28,493 nucleotides of DNA from QQUD01 sp039029915. Lineage in GTDB: Bacteria > Chloroflexota > Anaerolineae > Promineifilales > Promineifilaceae. The notes beneath the pieces are model-generated. The model was not told the DNA's origin and did not search any database. It saw only the letters and a program-made list of their open reading frames with translations. Location: assembly GCA_039029915.1 (NCBI GenBank), contig JBCCFD010000039.1, positions 1 to 28,493 on the forward strand, in the 5' to 3' direction. A program made the translations under genes and the position numbers. Positions 8,200-16,015 of the stretch are shown here, one piece after another (within the stretch, counting starts at the first letter, position 1; each line of letters starts with the position of its first letter).

Positions 8200-10008
8200 C
8201 TAAATTCTCCGAAGCTCCCTTAAATTTTCCCTCAGCATAATAATGGCTAAGAAAGATAGCCCGCCTAAAATGACAAACCACCAAAATTCCCAAATTAAAA
8301 TCAGCGTTGAAACAATTGCCAGTAAAACGGTGACGTTGAGGAGCAAGCGTACCAGTCTACCTTTTATAGTTGCTTCAATGAGGATGAAAAAAGCCAGCAC
8401 AACGCCTGCACCAAGCAACCAATACTGTCGCAGGGTCGGAATTGCAACCACAACAATGAGGGCAATAACAAGCATGCCGCTGCTTAAAGCGGCCCAAATA
8501 TCTACAGACCGGGCTTGATCAGACAGAGGTGGTTCAGGATCGTGCGTGTGTTTAATGTGGGCGTGAGGGTGCCCAAAGTCTCCTTCTTCAACCCGCTTTA
8601 AATAGTTTTGAAGGGCTGATTTTGTCTCGAGCAGTTCTGACTGCTCTTTGCGAACGCCCTGTAGTTCAGCTTCGAGAGCATCAAGCTGGGTTTGTTTTGC
8701 TTTTAGAAGTGGTGTTTGATAATCCGTTTCGGAAAAAGCGGCCGTTTCTAACGCTAGGATTCGCACGTTCTCTCGAAGATGATCATACACTTGGGTAAGT
8801 TGAATCTGTTTCTCATCGATATTTTTTAGCTGTTCTTTGATGATAACGGCCGTTTCTGTTGGAGGGGGCACCTTGTCTAATCCAGACCAGCCCAGTGGGT
8901 CTGACCATGATTGGCGCACCGAACCATCTCGGTTGAACTTAGCGCCACCCGGTGCCCGTTCGCCGCCCAAAAAATCTTGGGGATCAAATCCCCACAGGCC
9001 ACGATACCGTTCAGCCCATTCATCTTCAGAAGATAACAAAATAGGGGTCCACGGTCGATCGCTCTTGGGGCCAATTTCAACACCGTCCCCACGGGCATAA
9101 TCGACAAACGGTACCCTCAGCAACCCCTTAACCTGCTCAGCAATCTCCTGTTGACCCTGGCCGAGCTGTTCTACCCAAATTTTCTGACCTCTTTCAATCA
9201 TTTGCGCAACGGGCTGTAAAAAAGCGGGAGCAATCCCCATCAGGTATTCACCCTTAGCAAAGTAGCTGGCATGGGACCCTGCCCCTGAATAAATAATCGG
9301 ATGGGATCCGTCCTTGGCCAATTCAAAGTCATCCCAGCGACGGCGTAAATCATCACCCGAAAAATCATGTGATGCATAGGCTACCCAACGGGGTTCGGGA
9401 GGCTCGTCCCCTTCTTCTGATAGGTAAACAAAAATTTGCTCCCAATCTGCCTCATGATCATTCACACCGTAAAAACCGCTGCGCCAGTTGTTCATGACGT
9501 AAAAGAAGAGGTAGTGCAAAATAATGTACCCCCCTTCGCGGATGACACGGCCGTAATACACATCACGATTATCCTCTAAGCGCAGATCCTCAGAAAGTAT
9601 CTGAGCTTTAACGGCCGTTCCCCCCGGCACCGTCCCTCGAATCAATAGCGATAAGTCAAATAGCGAATCGATGAGGCGCGAAGCTAAGCTCACCCGCGCC
9701 AACCGCCCGACCGCCTTAAAGCTGTTGTTTTCTGGCTGTTGAAACCATTGACTCATCTCAAAGGGAGAAAGTGGCTCCTGCACAAATCGTAAATAGTAAG
9801 TATGGTTTGGCGGTGGTGTATTGAACTGTCCCAAATTATCAGCCGACAGTCCGCCAACGGGGAGCACCTGCTCATGATTCCCCTCATTATCTCGAATCCA
9901 AAGGCTGCAGTGGGCCAGATAACCATCCACCGCACAGGGAAAAAACATCTCCCCTTCCGTAAATCGGATAATCGGTTCATACTGTTTGAGCAGCGCTAAA
10001 TCATTCAT
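8200..10008 (-). CDS. Vps62-like domain protein with coiled coil and C-terminal membrane anchor
   Basis: About 602 residues of no assigned function. The first ~360 residues resemble the Vps62/NPP1-like fold. They carry HYLFFYVMNNW (about 165), NDHEADWEQIFV (about 183-194), VAYASHDF (about 209-216), GAGSHASYF (about 242-250) and later YRGLWGFDPQD and GERAPGG. A strongly charged coiled coil covers about 390-475. It is followed by a His-rich linker GHPHAHIKHTHD (about 480-490) and four membrane helices (about 506-524, 529-548, 553-574, 576-592). There is no signal peptide, so the N-terminal domain is probably cytoplasmic. The ATG at 10006-10008 forms an ATGA overlap with the upstream stop and has GAGG 7 nt before it. 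A GTG at 10014 would add two residues. The family call rests on motif memory and is moderate. Confidence 0.75.
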   Translation of the reverse strand: MNDLALLKQYEPIIRFTEGEMFFPCAVDGYLAHCSLWIRDNEGNHEQVLPVGGLSADNLGQFNTPPPNHTYYLRFVQEPLSPFEMSQWFQQPENNSFKAVGRLARVSLASRLIDSLFDLSLLIRGTVPGGTAVKAQILSEDLRLEDNRDVYYGRVIREGGYIILHYLFFYVMNNWRSGFYGVNDHEADWEQIFVYLSEEGDEPPEPRWVAYASHDFSGDDLRRRWDDFELAKDGSHPIIYSGAGSHASYFAKGEYLMGIAPAFLQPVAQMIERGQKIWVEQLGQGQQEIAEQVKGLLRVPFVDYARGDGVEIGPKSDRPWTPILLSSEDEWAERYRGLWGFDPQDFLGGERAPGGAKFNRDGSVRQSWSDPLGWSGLDKVPPPTETAVIIKEQLKNIDEKQIQLTQVYDHLRENVRILALETAAFSETDYQTPLLKAKQTQLDALEAELQGVRKEQSELLETKSALQNYLKRVEEGDFGHPHAHIKHTHDPEPPLSDQARSVDIWAALSSGMLVIALIVVVAIPTLRQYWLLGAGVVLAFFILIEATIKGRLVRLLLNVTVLLAIVSTLILIWEFWWFVILGGLSFLAIIMLRENLRELRRI

Positions 10009-10418
10009 ATCCACGCCTCGGTTTGCTCAACCTCTTTTTCTGACGCCTCAAACAACCGCTGCACCTCTCGCTGATTCAAGTAAAAGACGCTTGCCACATT
10101 AAAGGCCATCATGACAAAGTTTGTCGATTGCCCAAAGAATTGCCAAATCCCAATTGAGAGAGAGATACCCAACTGGAACATAAGCAAAAGCCACCCCCAT
10201 CTTTTAAAAAACCATACCCCCGGCAGCGCTACAGCTAATAAAAGCATTGAGCCGATTTGAACGAAAGTGCTTATAAGCGAAAAATCAACTAAGTTTAGGT
10301 CTTGGGTAAAAAGATCTGAGGTAGACTGAATATAAAATATCCCAACTAAGGAGAGCACATTTAGCATTTGCAACACAATAATGGCGGATAAGCCAAACGG
10401 CCGTTTATTCTCCTTCAT
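10005..10418 (-). CDS. Small four-helix membrane protein, unknown function
   Basis: A 137-residue hydrophobic protein with about four membrane helices (near residues 9-30, 48-72, 76-95 and 97-112) and a charged, acidic C-terminus (KEVEQTEAWI). I do not recognise a named family. It starts with ATG after a good ribosome site (AAGGTGAT on the minus strand, just upstream). Its stop overlaps the ATG of the Vps62-like gene by 4 bp (ATGA), indicating an operon and probably translational coupling. A functional link to that anchored protein, for example as membrane partner, is inference only. Confidence 0.75.
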   Translation of the reverse strand: MKENKRPFGLSAIIVLQMLNVLSLVGIFYIQSTSDLFTQDLNLVDFSLISTFVQIGSMLLLAVALPGVWFFKRWGWLLLMFQLGISLSIGIWQFFGQSTNFVMMAFNVASVFYLNQREVQRLFEASEKEVEQTEAWI

Positions 10419-10757
10419 GGATCACCTTATTGAGAAACCTTTGAGATAGACGAGATGGATATTTTTTTAGCCACGTAATCTTTTTTGTTTGCACTTAGGC
10501 TAAATTAATTGTTCTCCTATCAATAAATGTTACCCCGCTCATCTAATTCTGCAACATTCCTCAGATCAGATACAATGCCTTTACGAGAGTACAATTTCAA
10601 TTAAAAGTCATACAGAAAACATCACGCCGCGAGGCGGCACCAGTGGATGAATGGAAATAGCTAGAGCTAGAAGGAGGCAGGCAACCAAAGGTTGCTTTCC
10701 GGCATCTCAAGCTGACGGGCTGACAAGCCGACAAGCTATTTACGAAGGAGTACGTCA
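10419..10757. other. Divergent intergenic region
   Basis: 339 bp between divergent genes, without a convincing small gene. It holds a small hairpin (GCAACC, loop AAA, GGTTGC at 10681-10695) and the octamer array at 10709-10737. Promoters for both sides must lie here, but no hexamer pair is good enough to call. Confidence 0.6.
10709..10737 (+). repeat. Degenerate 8-bp tandem array, GCTGAC core
   Basis: Units AAGCTGAC, GGGCTGAC and AAGCCGAC, then a partial AAGCT, with exact 8-bp period. It ends 20 nt before the dehydrogenase ATG, in sense orientation. Core, period and distance match the array at 2019-2050 upstream of the flavin enzyme. Confidence 0.7.
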
Positions 10758-11786
10758 ATGACGGTCTGGGAACATAAAGAATTTAGCGAGCATGAACGAG
10801 TCACTTTTATGCGTGATGAATCTAGCGGCCTGCTGGGGATTCATGCCATCCACCGGCTCATAAACGGCCGTTCAGGCGGTGGTATTCGTTTTTATCCTTA
10901 TCCCACCACTGATGCAGCCTTAACCGATGTGCTGCGCCTCAGCCGCGCTATGACATTTAAAATGATTCTAGCTGGTGTGCCAATGGGTGGAGCCAAGATG
11001 GTCATTATTGGGAACCCAAGCCAAGATAAATCGCCTCAGCTCTTGGAAACATTGGGCCACTTTATTGATGGATTTCAAGGTGCCTATTCAGCGGGACCAG
11101 ATGTGGGCACCACAGGCAAAGACATGGCAGCGTTGTCAAAAATCACTCAGTATGTGGCGGGGACAGGGGAAGGCAGTACGGCCGTTCCGACAGCCTATGG
11201 CGTTTTTCGCGGCATCAAAGCTAGTGTTAAGCACCTTTTAGGCCGTGATGATTTGAACGGCTTAACGGTTGCCGTTCAAGGCATTGGAGGCGTTGGAGAA
11301 CGCCTGTCTCAACATCTACATCAAGCAGGAGCAAACTTAATTATGGCCGATATCAACGAAACGGCCGTTGCCAGAATTGCTCAAGAAACCGACGCCCAAA
11401 TCGTATCAACAGATGAAATCCTCTTCCAAAAAGCTGATATTCTCGCCCCCTGCGCCTTAGGCGGCATAATAAATGATGACACTATCCCTAAAATTCAAGC
11501 CAAAATTATTTGCGGTGGGGCCAATAATCAAATAGCAGAACCTCGGCACAATCAAATCCTCCACCAGAACGGTGTGTTATTTGCACCTGATTACGTCGTT
11601 AATGCAGGCGGCGTTGTTTCAGGCACGGCAGAGGTCGGCATCATACCGCAAAATGAAATGCAGATCCGGCTTGATGCTATCTACGACACGACGCTCAAAA
11701 TTTTCAAATTAGCGGAAGAAAGTAGCATCCTACCTGAAGAAGCGGCCGTTGCCCTCGCAGAACAACGGTTAAAAGAGTTAATCTAA
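10758..11786 (+). CDS. Leucine/valine-type amino-acid dehydrogenase (Glu/Leu/Phe/Val DH family)
   Basis: A 342-residue NAD-dependent oxidative deaminase, the short form typical of leucine, valine and phenylalanine dehydrogenases rather than the longer glutamate enzymes. GGGIRFYPY (40-48) is the glycine-rich substrate loop. Catalytic lysines fit K68 (AMTFK) and K80 (MGGAK), and GPDVGTT (113-119) supplies the active-site Asp. The Rossmann motif is VQGIGGVG (about 173-180). Late NNQIAEP and VVNAGGVV are also conserved. It converts branched-chain L-amino acids to 2-oxo acids plus ammonia, or the reverse; which amino acid is preferred cannot be read from sequence. The ATG has an ideal ribosome site AAGGAG (about 10745-10750). 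It is a single gene, with no terminator obvious downstream. Confidence 0.9.
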   Translation: MTVWEHKEFSEHERVTFMRDESSGLLGIHAIHRLINGRSGGGIRFYPYPTTDAALTDVLRLSRAMTFKMILAGVPMGGAKMVIIGNPSQDKSPQLLETLGHFIDGFQGAYSAGPDVGTTGKDMAALSKITQYVAGTGEGSTAVPTAYGVFRGIKASVKHLLGRDDLNGLTVAVQGIGGVGERLSQHLHQAGANLIMADINETAVARIAQETDAQIVSTDEILFQKADILAPCALGGIINDDTIPKIQAKIICGGANNQIAEPRHNQILHQNGVLFAPDYVVNAGGVVSGTAEVGIIPQNEMQIRLDAIYDTTLKIFKLAEESSILPEEAAVALAEQRLKELI

Positions 11787-11941
11787 TCATTATCCAGCAG
11801 CCTTAAAAAGCCAGCTTCATGATCATCATCTTGATCTATCGTTAATGCATTGATTTATGCCCCCCTAATCTTGCCCACCCTGCCTAGAATATTCCATCAT
11901 AAATCATCGATTTGCGAGATAAAATCTAACATTGTTCTTAT

Positions 11942-11970
11942 TTGACGCTTATATTCTGCCATGATAAGAT
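11942..11970 (+). promoter_or_regulatory. Sigma-A-type promoter of the heat-shock operon
   Basis: TTGACG (11942-11947), a 17-bp spacer and TAAGAT (11965-11970). Transcription would start near 11977, placing the CIRCE operator right after the start point, as expected for HrcA repression. Confidence 0.8.
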
Positions 11971-11985
11971 ATTTGATAGGCCTCT

Positions 11986-12012
11986 TTAGCACTCTAATGT
12001 CGAGAGTGCTAA
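11986..12012 (+). promoter_or_regulatory. CIRCE operator (HrcA binding site)
   Basis: TTAGCACTC (11986-11994), 9-bp spacer, GAGTGCTAA (12004-12012): an exact match to the CIRCE consensus. HrcA, encoded 332 bp downstream, binds this dyad and is released on heat stress, so the operon is autoregulated. Confidence 0.98.
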
Positions 12013-12344
12013 GTAAATCATTTGAACACATTAATTAACAAAGCTGTTGCTAATGATTTACTAGTATTTCGCTCCAGAAATCCGCATAAAGTTTAATTGA
12101 GCGAAATACTCAGCAGTTTTCCGGATTATTTACATCACAGCCTGCTAGGCACCACCGAAAAACTGCACTAGGTAATTGACAGAATTTCCACTAGTGTTGC
12201 GACAGACAAGATTTGACGAGTGAATTTGTTGCAACTTCAAGTCGTCCTAGTCAACGCTGAATACGTCAAAAGATTATTGTCGGACTGCTAGCACTTTTTC
12301 AGAAAATTTCGTCAATTACGTATCTTCGGGGAACATTAAAATCC
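12013..12344 (+). other. Long structured 5' leader of hrcA
   Basis: 332 nt of untranslated leader with no plausible gene. Hairpin 1 has perfect 12-bp arms AGTATTTCGCTC (12063-12074) and GAGCGAAATACT (12099-12110). Hairpin 2 has 11 of 12 pairs, GCAGTTTTCCGG (12113-12124) with CCGAAAAACTGC (12155-12166). Neither is followed by a T run, so they are not terminators. CTAGCACTT at about 12289-12297 resembles a lone CIRCE half-site. The hrcA ribosome site is weak (GGGGA, about 12 nt before ATG). Confidence 0.65.
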
Positions 12345-13412
12345 ATGTTTCATCAACTATCAGCTAGACAAGAAAAAATATTGCGCCTCGTGGTGCGATC
12401 ATACATTGAACACGGCATGCCCTTAGGTTCAAAAACGCTTGTCACTGATTATGATTTAGATGTTAGCTCAGCGACGGTTCGCAATGAACTAGCCGCCTTA
12501 GGTGAGCTAGGCTACTTGATGCAACTTCATACGTCCGCTGGGCGTATTCCTACTGAGTTAGGCTATCGCTACTTTGTGCAAAAACTTTTAGGTGAGTTCC
12601 GTCTTCCTCTTCACGAACGGCAGATGATTCGACACCAGTTCCACCAAGCGCGGCTTGATCTGAATCAATGGATGCGTCTCGCTGCAGCTATCCTGTCTCG
12701 AACCTCTTTGGGGGCAAGCTTTGTAACAAGTCCCAATTTGGTTCACAACCGCTTTAAGCACGTTCAGCTTATTTCGACGCAGGGGCGGCTTGTTTTAATG
12801 ATATTGGTGCTTTATGGTGGCGATATCAAACAGCAAATGCTCACCTTAGCCGAACCAATGACGCAGAATCGTTTGAGCATGGCTGCCGACCGCTTAAACA
12901 GCATGTTTGAAAATTTAACATACGATGGCATCCTTCAAAAAATGAGTCAACTTGACTCGCTTGAGAAAGATGTCTCACTCTTAATACTAGAAAGTATCAG
13001 CCGCGCCAATGACCGCACCATTTCTGACATTTATCGAGATGGCTTAACCAATATTGTGGATGATGAAGGCACACGACAAGCGGTGCGTGTTTTAGAGGAA
13101 CGAACGCTGTTAGCTGACGTGCTCTCAGAAACACAAACCCCTAATGAACATGGCGTTCAGGTTGTAATTGGAGGGGACGGACGCTGGGAAGAGCTTAAGG
13201 AGTGCACGCTCATTCTGTCCCGATACGGCGTTCCAGACCAATTCTCAGGAACTGTAGCTGTTATTGGCCCCACGCGCATGCCATACGGCCGTAACGTGGC
13301 CGCCGTCCGTTATGTGGCTGATTTAATGAGTGGCTTTTTGTATGACTATTTATTGGAAAGTCCATCCAACGAGAAGGCACAGTCTTTAGACGAGGGAAAT
13401 GCAAGTGACTGA
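12345..13412 (+). CDS. hrcA: Heat-inducible transcription repressor HrcA
   Basis: A 355-residue protein, normal length. The N-terminal winged helix has ILRLVVRSYIEHGMPLGSKTL, then SSATVRNELAALGELGYL (about 41-58) as recognition region, and the family signature HTSAGRIPTELGYRYFV (about 62-78). The C-terminal part includes the GAF-like dimerisation region and the late conserved VIGPTRMPYGRNVAAVRYV. HrcA represses class I heat-shock genes through CIRCE and needs the GroE chaperonin to stay active in the organisms studied. Here it is first gene of its own CIRCE-controlled operon. It overlaps grpE by 14 bp, which suggests translational coupling. Confidence 0.97.
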   Translation: MFHQLSARQEKILRLVVRSYIEHGMPLGSKTLVTDYDLDVSSATVRNELAALGELGYLMQLHTSAGRIPTELGYRYFVQKLLGEFRLPLHERQMIRHQFHQARLDLNQWMRLAAAILSRTSLGASFVTSPNLVHNRFKHVQLISTQGRLVLMILVLYGGDIKQQMLTLAEPMTQNRLSMAADRLNSMFENLTYDGILQKMSQLDSLEKDVSLLILESISRANDRTISDIYRDGLTNIVDDEGTRQAVRVLEERTLLADVLSETQTPNEHGVQVVIGGDGRWEELKECTLILSRYGVPDQFSGTVAVIGPTRMPYGRNVAAVRYVADLMSGFLYDYLLESPSNEKAQSLDEGNASD

Positions 13413-13953
13413 AGAAATTAAAGACAATGAAGAAGTCCAAGCAGGTGTTTCGGAAGCGGAAGATGCTGTTGAAACCTCTGAAGCTCCAGAAGAACTAACG
13501 GTTGAACAACAGTTAGAAGCTGCACTTGTTGAAGCATCTGACTATAAAGATCGCTGGATGCGCGGTCAGGCCGAGTTTGCGAATGCGCGGAAGCGCATGG
13601 ACAAGCAACGCATACAAAGTTACCAAAACGCCTTGGCTGATTTAGCCGGTAAAATTTTACCTGCCATTGATGATTTAGATCGGGCTATTGAAAATGTGCC
13701 TGTGGCTGTTTCAGAAGATGGCTGGTTTGAGGGGATTCAACTTGTTCAGAAAAAGATGATCTCTATTTTGGAAAATTTTAATGTGAAGCCTATTGAAGCC
13801 GTCGGCGAACCATTTGACCCAAATGTTCACGAAGCCATCACGATGGAACCATCGGATGAATACGAAAGTGAAGTCGTTATTCGTGAAATGCAAAAAGGAT
13901 ATATGATTGGCGACCAAGTTATACGGCCGTCTTTAGTCGTGATTTCGCAATAA
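13399..13953 (+). CDS. grpE: Nucleotide exchange factor GrpE
   Basis: A 184-residue protein of typical length. An acidic unstructured N-terminus leads into the long dimerising helix (about 35-100), a four-helix region, and the C-terminal beta domain with GEPFDPNVHEA (136-146), QKGYMIGDQVIRPSLV (165-180). GrpE dimers release ADP from DnaK and often sense temperature by helix melting. The ATG at 13399 follows GAGG closely inside the hrcA end; a GTG two codons later is an alternative. It lies between hrcA and dnaK as in many CIRCE operons. Confidence 0.97.
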   Translation: MQVTEEIKDNEEVQAGVSEAEDAVETSEAPEELTVEQQLEAALVEASDYKDRWMRGQAEFANARKRMDKQRIQSYQNALADLAGKILPAIDDLDRAIENVPVAVSEDGWFEGIQLVQKKMISILENFNVKPIEAVGEPFDPNVHEAITMEPSDEYESEVVIREMQKGYMIGDQVIRPSLVVISQ

Positions 13954-13998
13954 CACAGCTTTGCGATCGGTTTATCTCAGGTTGAGGAATATAAAAAC

Positions 13999-15900
13999 AT
14001 GTCAAAAATAATTGGTATTGATTTAGGAACAACAAACTCAGTAGCTGCGGTAATGGAAGGTGGTGAACCAACCGTCATCCCTAGCGCGGAAGGTGGCCGT
14101 ATCTTCCCGTCTATCGTTGCCACAAACAGCAAAACTGGCGAGCGGCTTGTGGGCCAGGTTGCCAAACGACAAGCGGTCGTCAACCCAGAAAACACCGTTT
14201 TCTCAGTAAAACGCTTCATGGGCACTAAATTTGATGATCCAGCCGTTGAGCGAGCGCGCAAATATGTACCTTACGAAGTACGCAAAGCGCCAAACGGTGA
14301 CGTTCGCGTTGTCATGAACGAACGTGAATACTCACCCCCCGAAGTTTCGGCCATGATTTTGCAAAAAATCAAAACGGATGCTGAAGCCTATTTAGGACAG
14401 CCAGTTACCCAAGCGGTTATTACCGTCCCCGCCTACTTCAACGACAGCCAGCGACAAGCCACAAAAGACGCTGGCAAAATCGCTGGCTTGGAAGTATTGC
14501 GAATCGTTAATGAACCAACTGCCTCTTCATTGGCCTATGGCTTAGGGAGCGATAAAGACGAAATGATCGCCGTTTACGACCTTGGTGGTGGTACATTTGA
14601 TATCTCCATTTTGGAGGTAGGTGACGGCGTTTTTGAAGTAAAGTCAACCAACGGGGACACCTTCCTTGGTGGTGATGACTTCGATCTGAAAATTATTGAT
14701 TGGGCAGCTGAACAGTTTAAAATGGATCAAGGTATTGACCTTCGTAGTGACCGCCAAGCACTGCAGCGGCTTCGCGAAGCGTCAGAAAAAGCAAAAATCG
14801 AACTGTCTACCACGATGCAAACGGAAATCAACCTCCCCTACATCACAGCAGACGCTAGTGGACCAAAACATTTGAACCTGACTCTCTCGCGCGCCAAGTT
14901 TGAGCAATTAGCTGATGATTTGGTTAAACGCTCAATTGAACCGTGTAAACAGGCCGTCAAAGATTCTGGACTCTCACTGGGCGAAATCACGCAGGTTGTT
15001 CTCGTGGGTGGTATGACTCGTATGCCAGCCATTCAGGAAGCGGTTAAACAATTTTTCGGCCGTGAGCCTCACAAGGGTGTAAATCCAGATGAGGTTGTCG
15101 GCATCGGGGCTGCTATTCAAGCGGGTGTTCTTGGTGGGGATGTAAAAGATGTCCTCCTACTTGACGTGACCCCATTGACCCTAAGTATTGAAACGTTGGG
15201 CGGTGTTGCCACACCACTCATTGACCGCAATACAACCATTCCAACCAAGAAAAGCCAGGTCTTTTCTACCGCAGCTGATAGCCAAACCAAAGTAGAAATC
15301 CACGTTACACAAGGGGAACGCCCAATGGCGGCTGATAACAAGAGCTTGGGGCAGTTCATTTTGGATAACATTCCACCTGCCCCGCGCGGTGTGCCTCAAA
15401 TTGAGGTCACGTTTGATATCAATGCTGACGGTATTTTGAATGTCACAGCGAAAGACAAAGCGACCAACAATGAGCAGTCGATGCAAATTATGTCATCAAG
15501 CGGTTTGAGTGATGATGAGATCGACAAAATGGTTCAGGATGCGGAACAACATGCCGCTGACGATGCAAAACGAAAAGAGGGTGTTGAAACGCGTAACAAT
15601 GCCGACACGGCCGTTTACTCCGCAGAAAAATTTATTGCTGACAACGGTGACAAAATCCCTGAAGACAAGAAAGCGGCCATTCAAAGCCAAGTTGATGCTT
15701 TGAAAGCGGCCATCCAAAATGACGACCTCGACGGTATGCAAACTGCCTCTGAGCAGCTCCAAGCTGTCATTCAAGAAGCAGGTGCCGCCATGTACCAAGC
15801 TGGTGATGCTGCCGATCCAGCTAGTGACCCAGGTGCCGGCCCAGCAGACGGTGGTTCGCCTGATGAGGACGTGATCGAAGGCGAATTTAGCGACGCATAA
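13999..15900 (+). CDS. dnaK: Chaperone DnaK (Hsp70)
   Basis: A 633-residue Hsp70. ATPase signatures are IDLGTTNS (7-14), YDLGGGTFDIS (193-203) and VLVGGMTRMPAIQ (about 333-345). The segment around residues 77-105 is the insertion seen in DnaK of Gram-negative type and absent from Firmicutes and Actinobacteria. The substrate-binding domain (LLLDVTPLTLSIETLGG onward) and helical lid are complete. The tail ends EDVIEGEFSDA, close to the usual bacterial DnaK end. It works with DnaJ and GrpE, both adjacent. TGAGGA about 11 nt before the ATG is the likely ribosome site. It is followed by a 115-bp gap with a strong hairpin before dnaJ. Confidence 0.98.
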   Translation: MSKIIGIDLGTTNSVAAVMEGGEPTVIPSAEGGRIFPSIVATNSKTGERLVGQVAKRQAVVNPENTVFSVKRFMGTKFDDPAVERARKYVPYEVRKAPNGDVRVVMNEREYSPPEVSAMILQKIKTDAEAYLGQPVTQAVITVPAYFNDSQRQATKDAGKIAGLEVLRIVNEPTASSLAYGLGSDKDEMIAVYDLGGGTFDISILEVGDGVFEVKSTNGDTFLGGDDFDLKIIDWAAEQFKMDQGIDLRSDRQALQRLREASEKAKIELSTTMQTEINLPYITADASGPKHLNLTLSRAKFEQLADDLVKRSIEPCKQAVKDSGLSLGEITQVVLVGGMTRMPAIQEAVKQFFGREPHKGVNPDEVVGIGAAIQAGVLGGDVKDVLLLDVTPLTLSIETLGGVATPLIDRNTTIPTKKSQVFSTAADSQTKVEIHVTQGERPMAADNKSLGQFILDNIPPAPRGVPQIEVTFDINADGILNVTAKDKATNNEQSMQIMSSSGLSDDEIDKMVQDAEQHAADDAKRKEGVETRNNADTAVYSAEKFIADNGDKIPEDKKAAIQSQVDALKAAIQNDDLDGMQTASEQLQAVIQEAGAAMYQAGDAADPASDPGAGPADGGSPDEDVIEGEFSDA

Positions 15901-15912
15901 CTTAGCACTTGG

Positions 15913-15940
15913 TAATTAGTAATTAGTAATTTGTGGGTAG
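15913..15940 (+). repeat. 7-bp tandem array TAATTAG
   Basis: TAATTAG, TAATTAG, TAATTTG and a decayed TGGGTAG run with 7-bp period, starting 12 nt after the dnaK stop and leading into the hairpin at 15931. Confidence 0.65.
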
Positions 15941-15973
15941 TTATTCAACCTGTTTTAGAATAACTACCCACAA
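15931..15973 (+). promoter_or_regulatory. Strong intra-operon hairpin between dnaK and dnaJ
   Basis: Perfect 16-bp arms at 15931-15946 and 15958-15973 (outer part TTGTGGGTAG with CTACCCACAA) around an 11-nt loop. No T run follows, so it is not a classic terminator. It could stabilise the dnaK 3' end, act as processing site, or lower dnaJ-prmA expression. Confidence 0.7.
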
Positions 15974-15976
15974 TCC

Positions 15977-16011
15977 GATCATTGGTCTTCGATCTTTGGT
16001 CACCGATCACA
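15977..16011 (+). repeat. 7-bp tandem array GRTCNNN (5 units) before dnaJ
   Basis: Units GATCATT, GGTCTTC, GATCTTT, GGTCACC and GATCACA with exact 7-bp period fill the space where the dnaJ ribosome site should be. Only four bases separate the array from the ATG, and no Shine-Dalgarno sequence is visible. Confidence 0.7.
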
Positions 16012-16015
16012 AACT

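Noticed and set aside
10009..10014. GTG start two codons before the chosen ATG of the Vps62-like gene
   Set aside because: The ATG gives the common ATGA overlap and better spacing to GAGG; the GTG is not excluded.
12176..12218. TTGACA and TTGACG as further promoters in the hrcA leader
   Set aside because: Neither has a -10 box at suitable spacing.
15931..15973. Hairpin after dnaK as an intrinsic terminator
   Set aside because: No T run follows on either strand and dnaJ-prmA clearly continue the operon.
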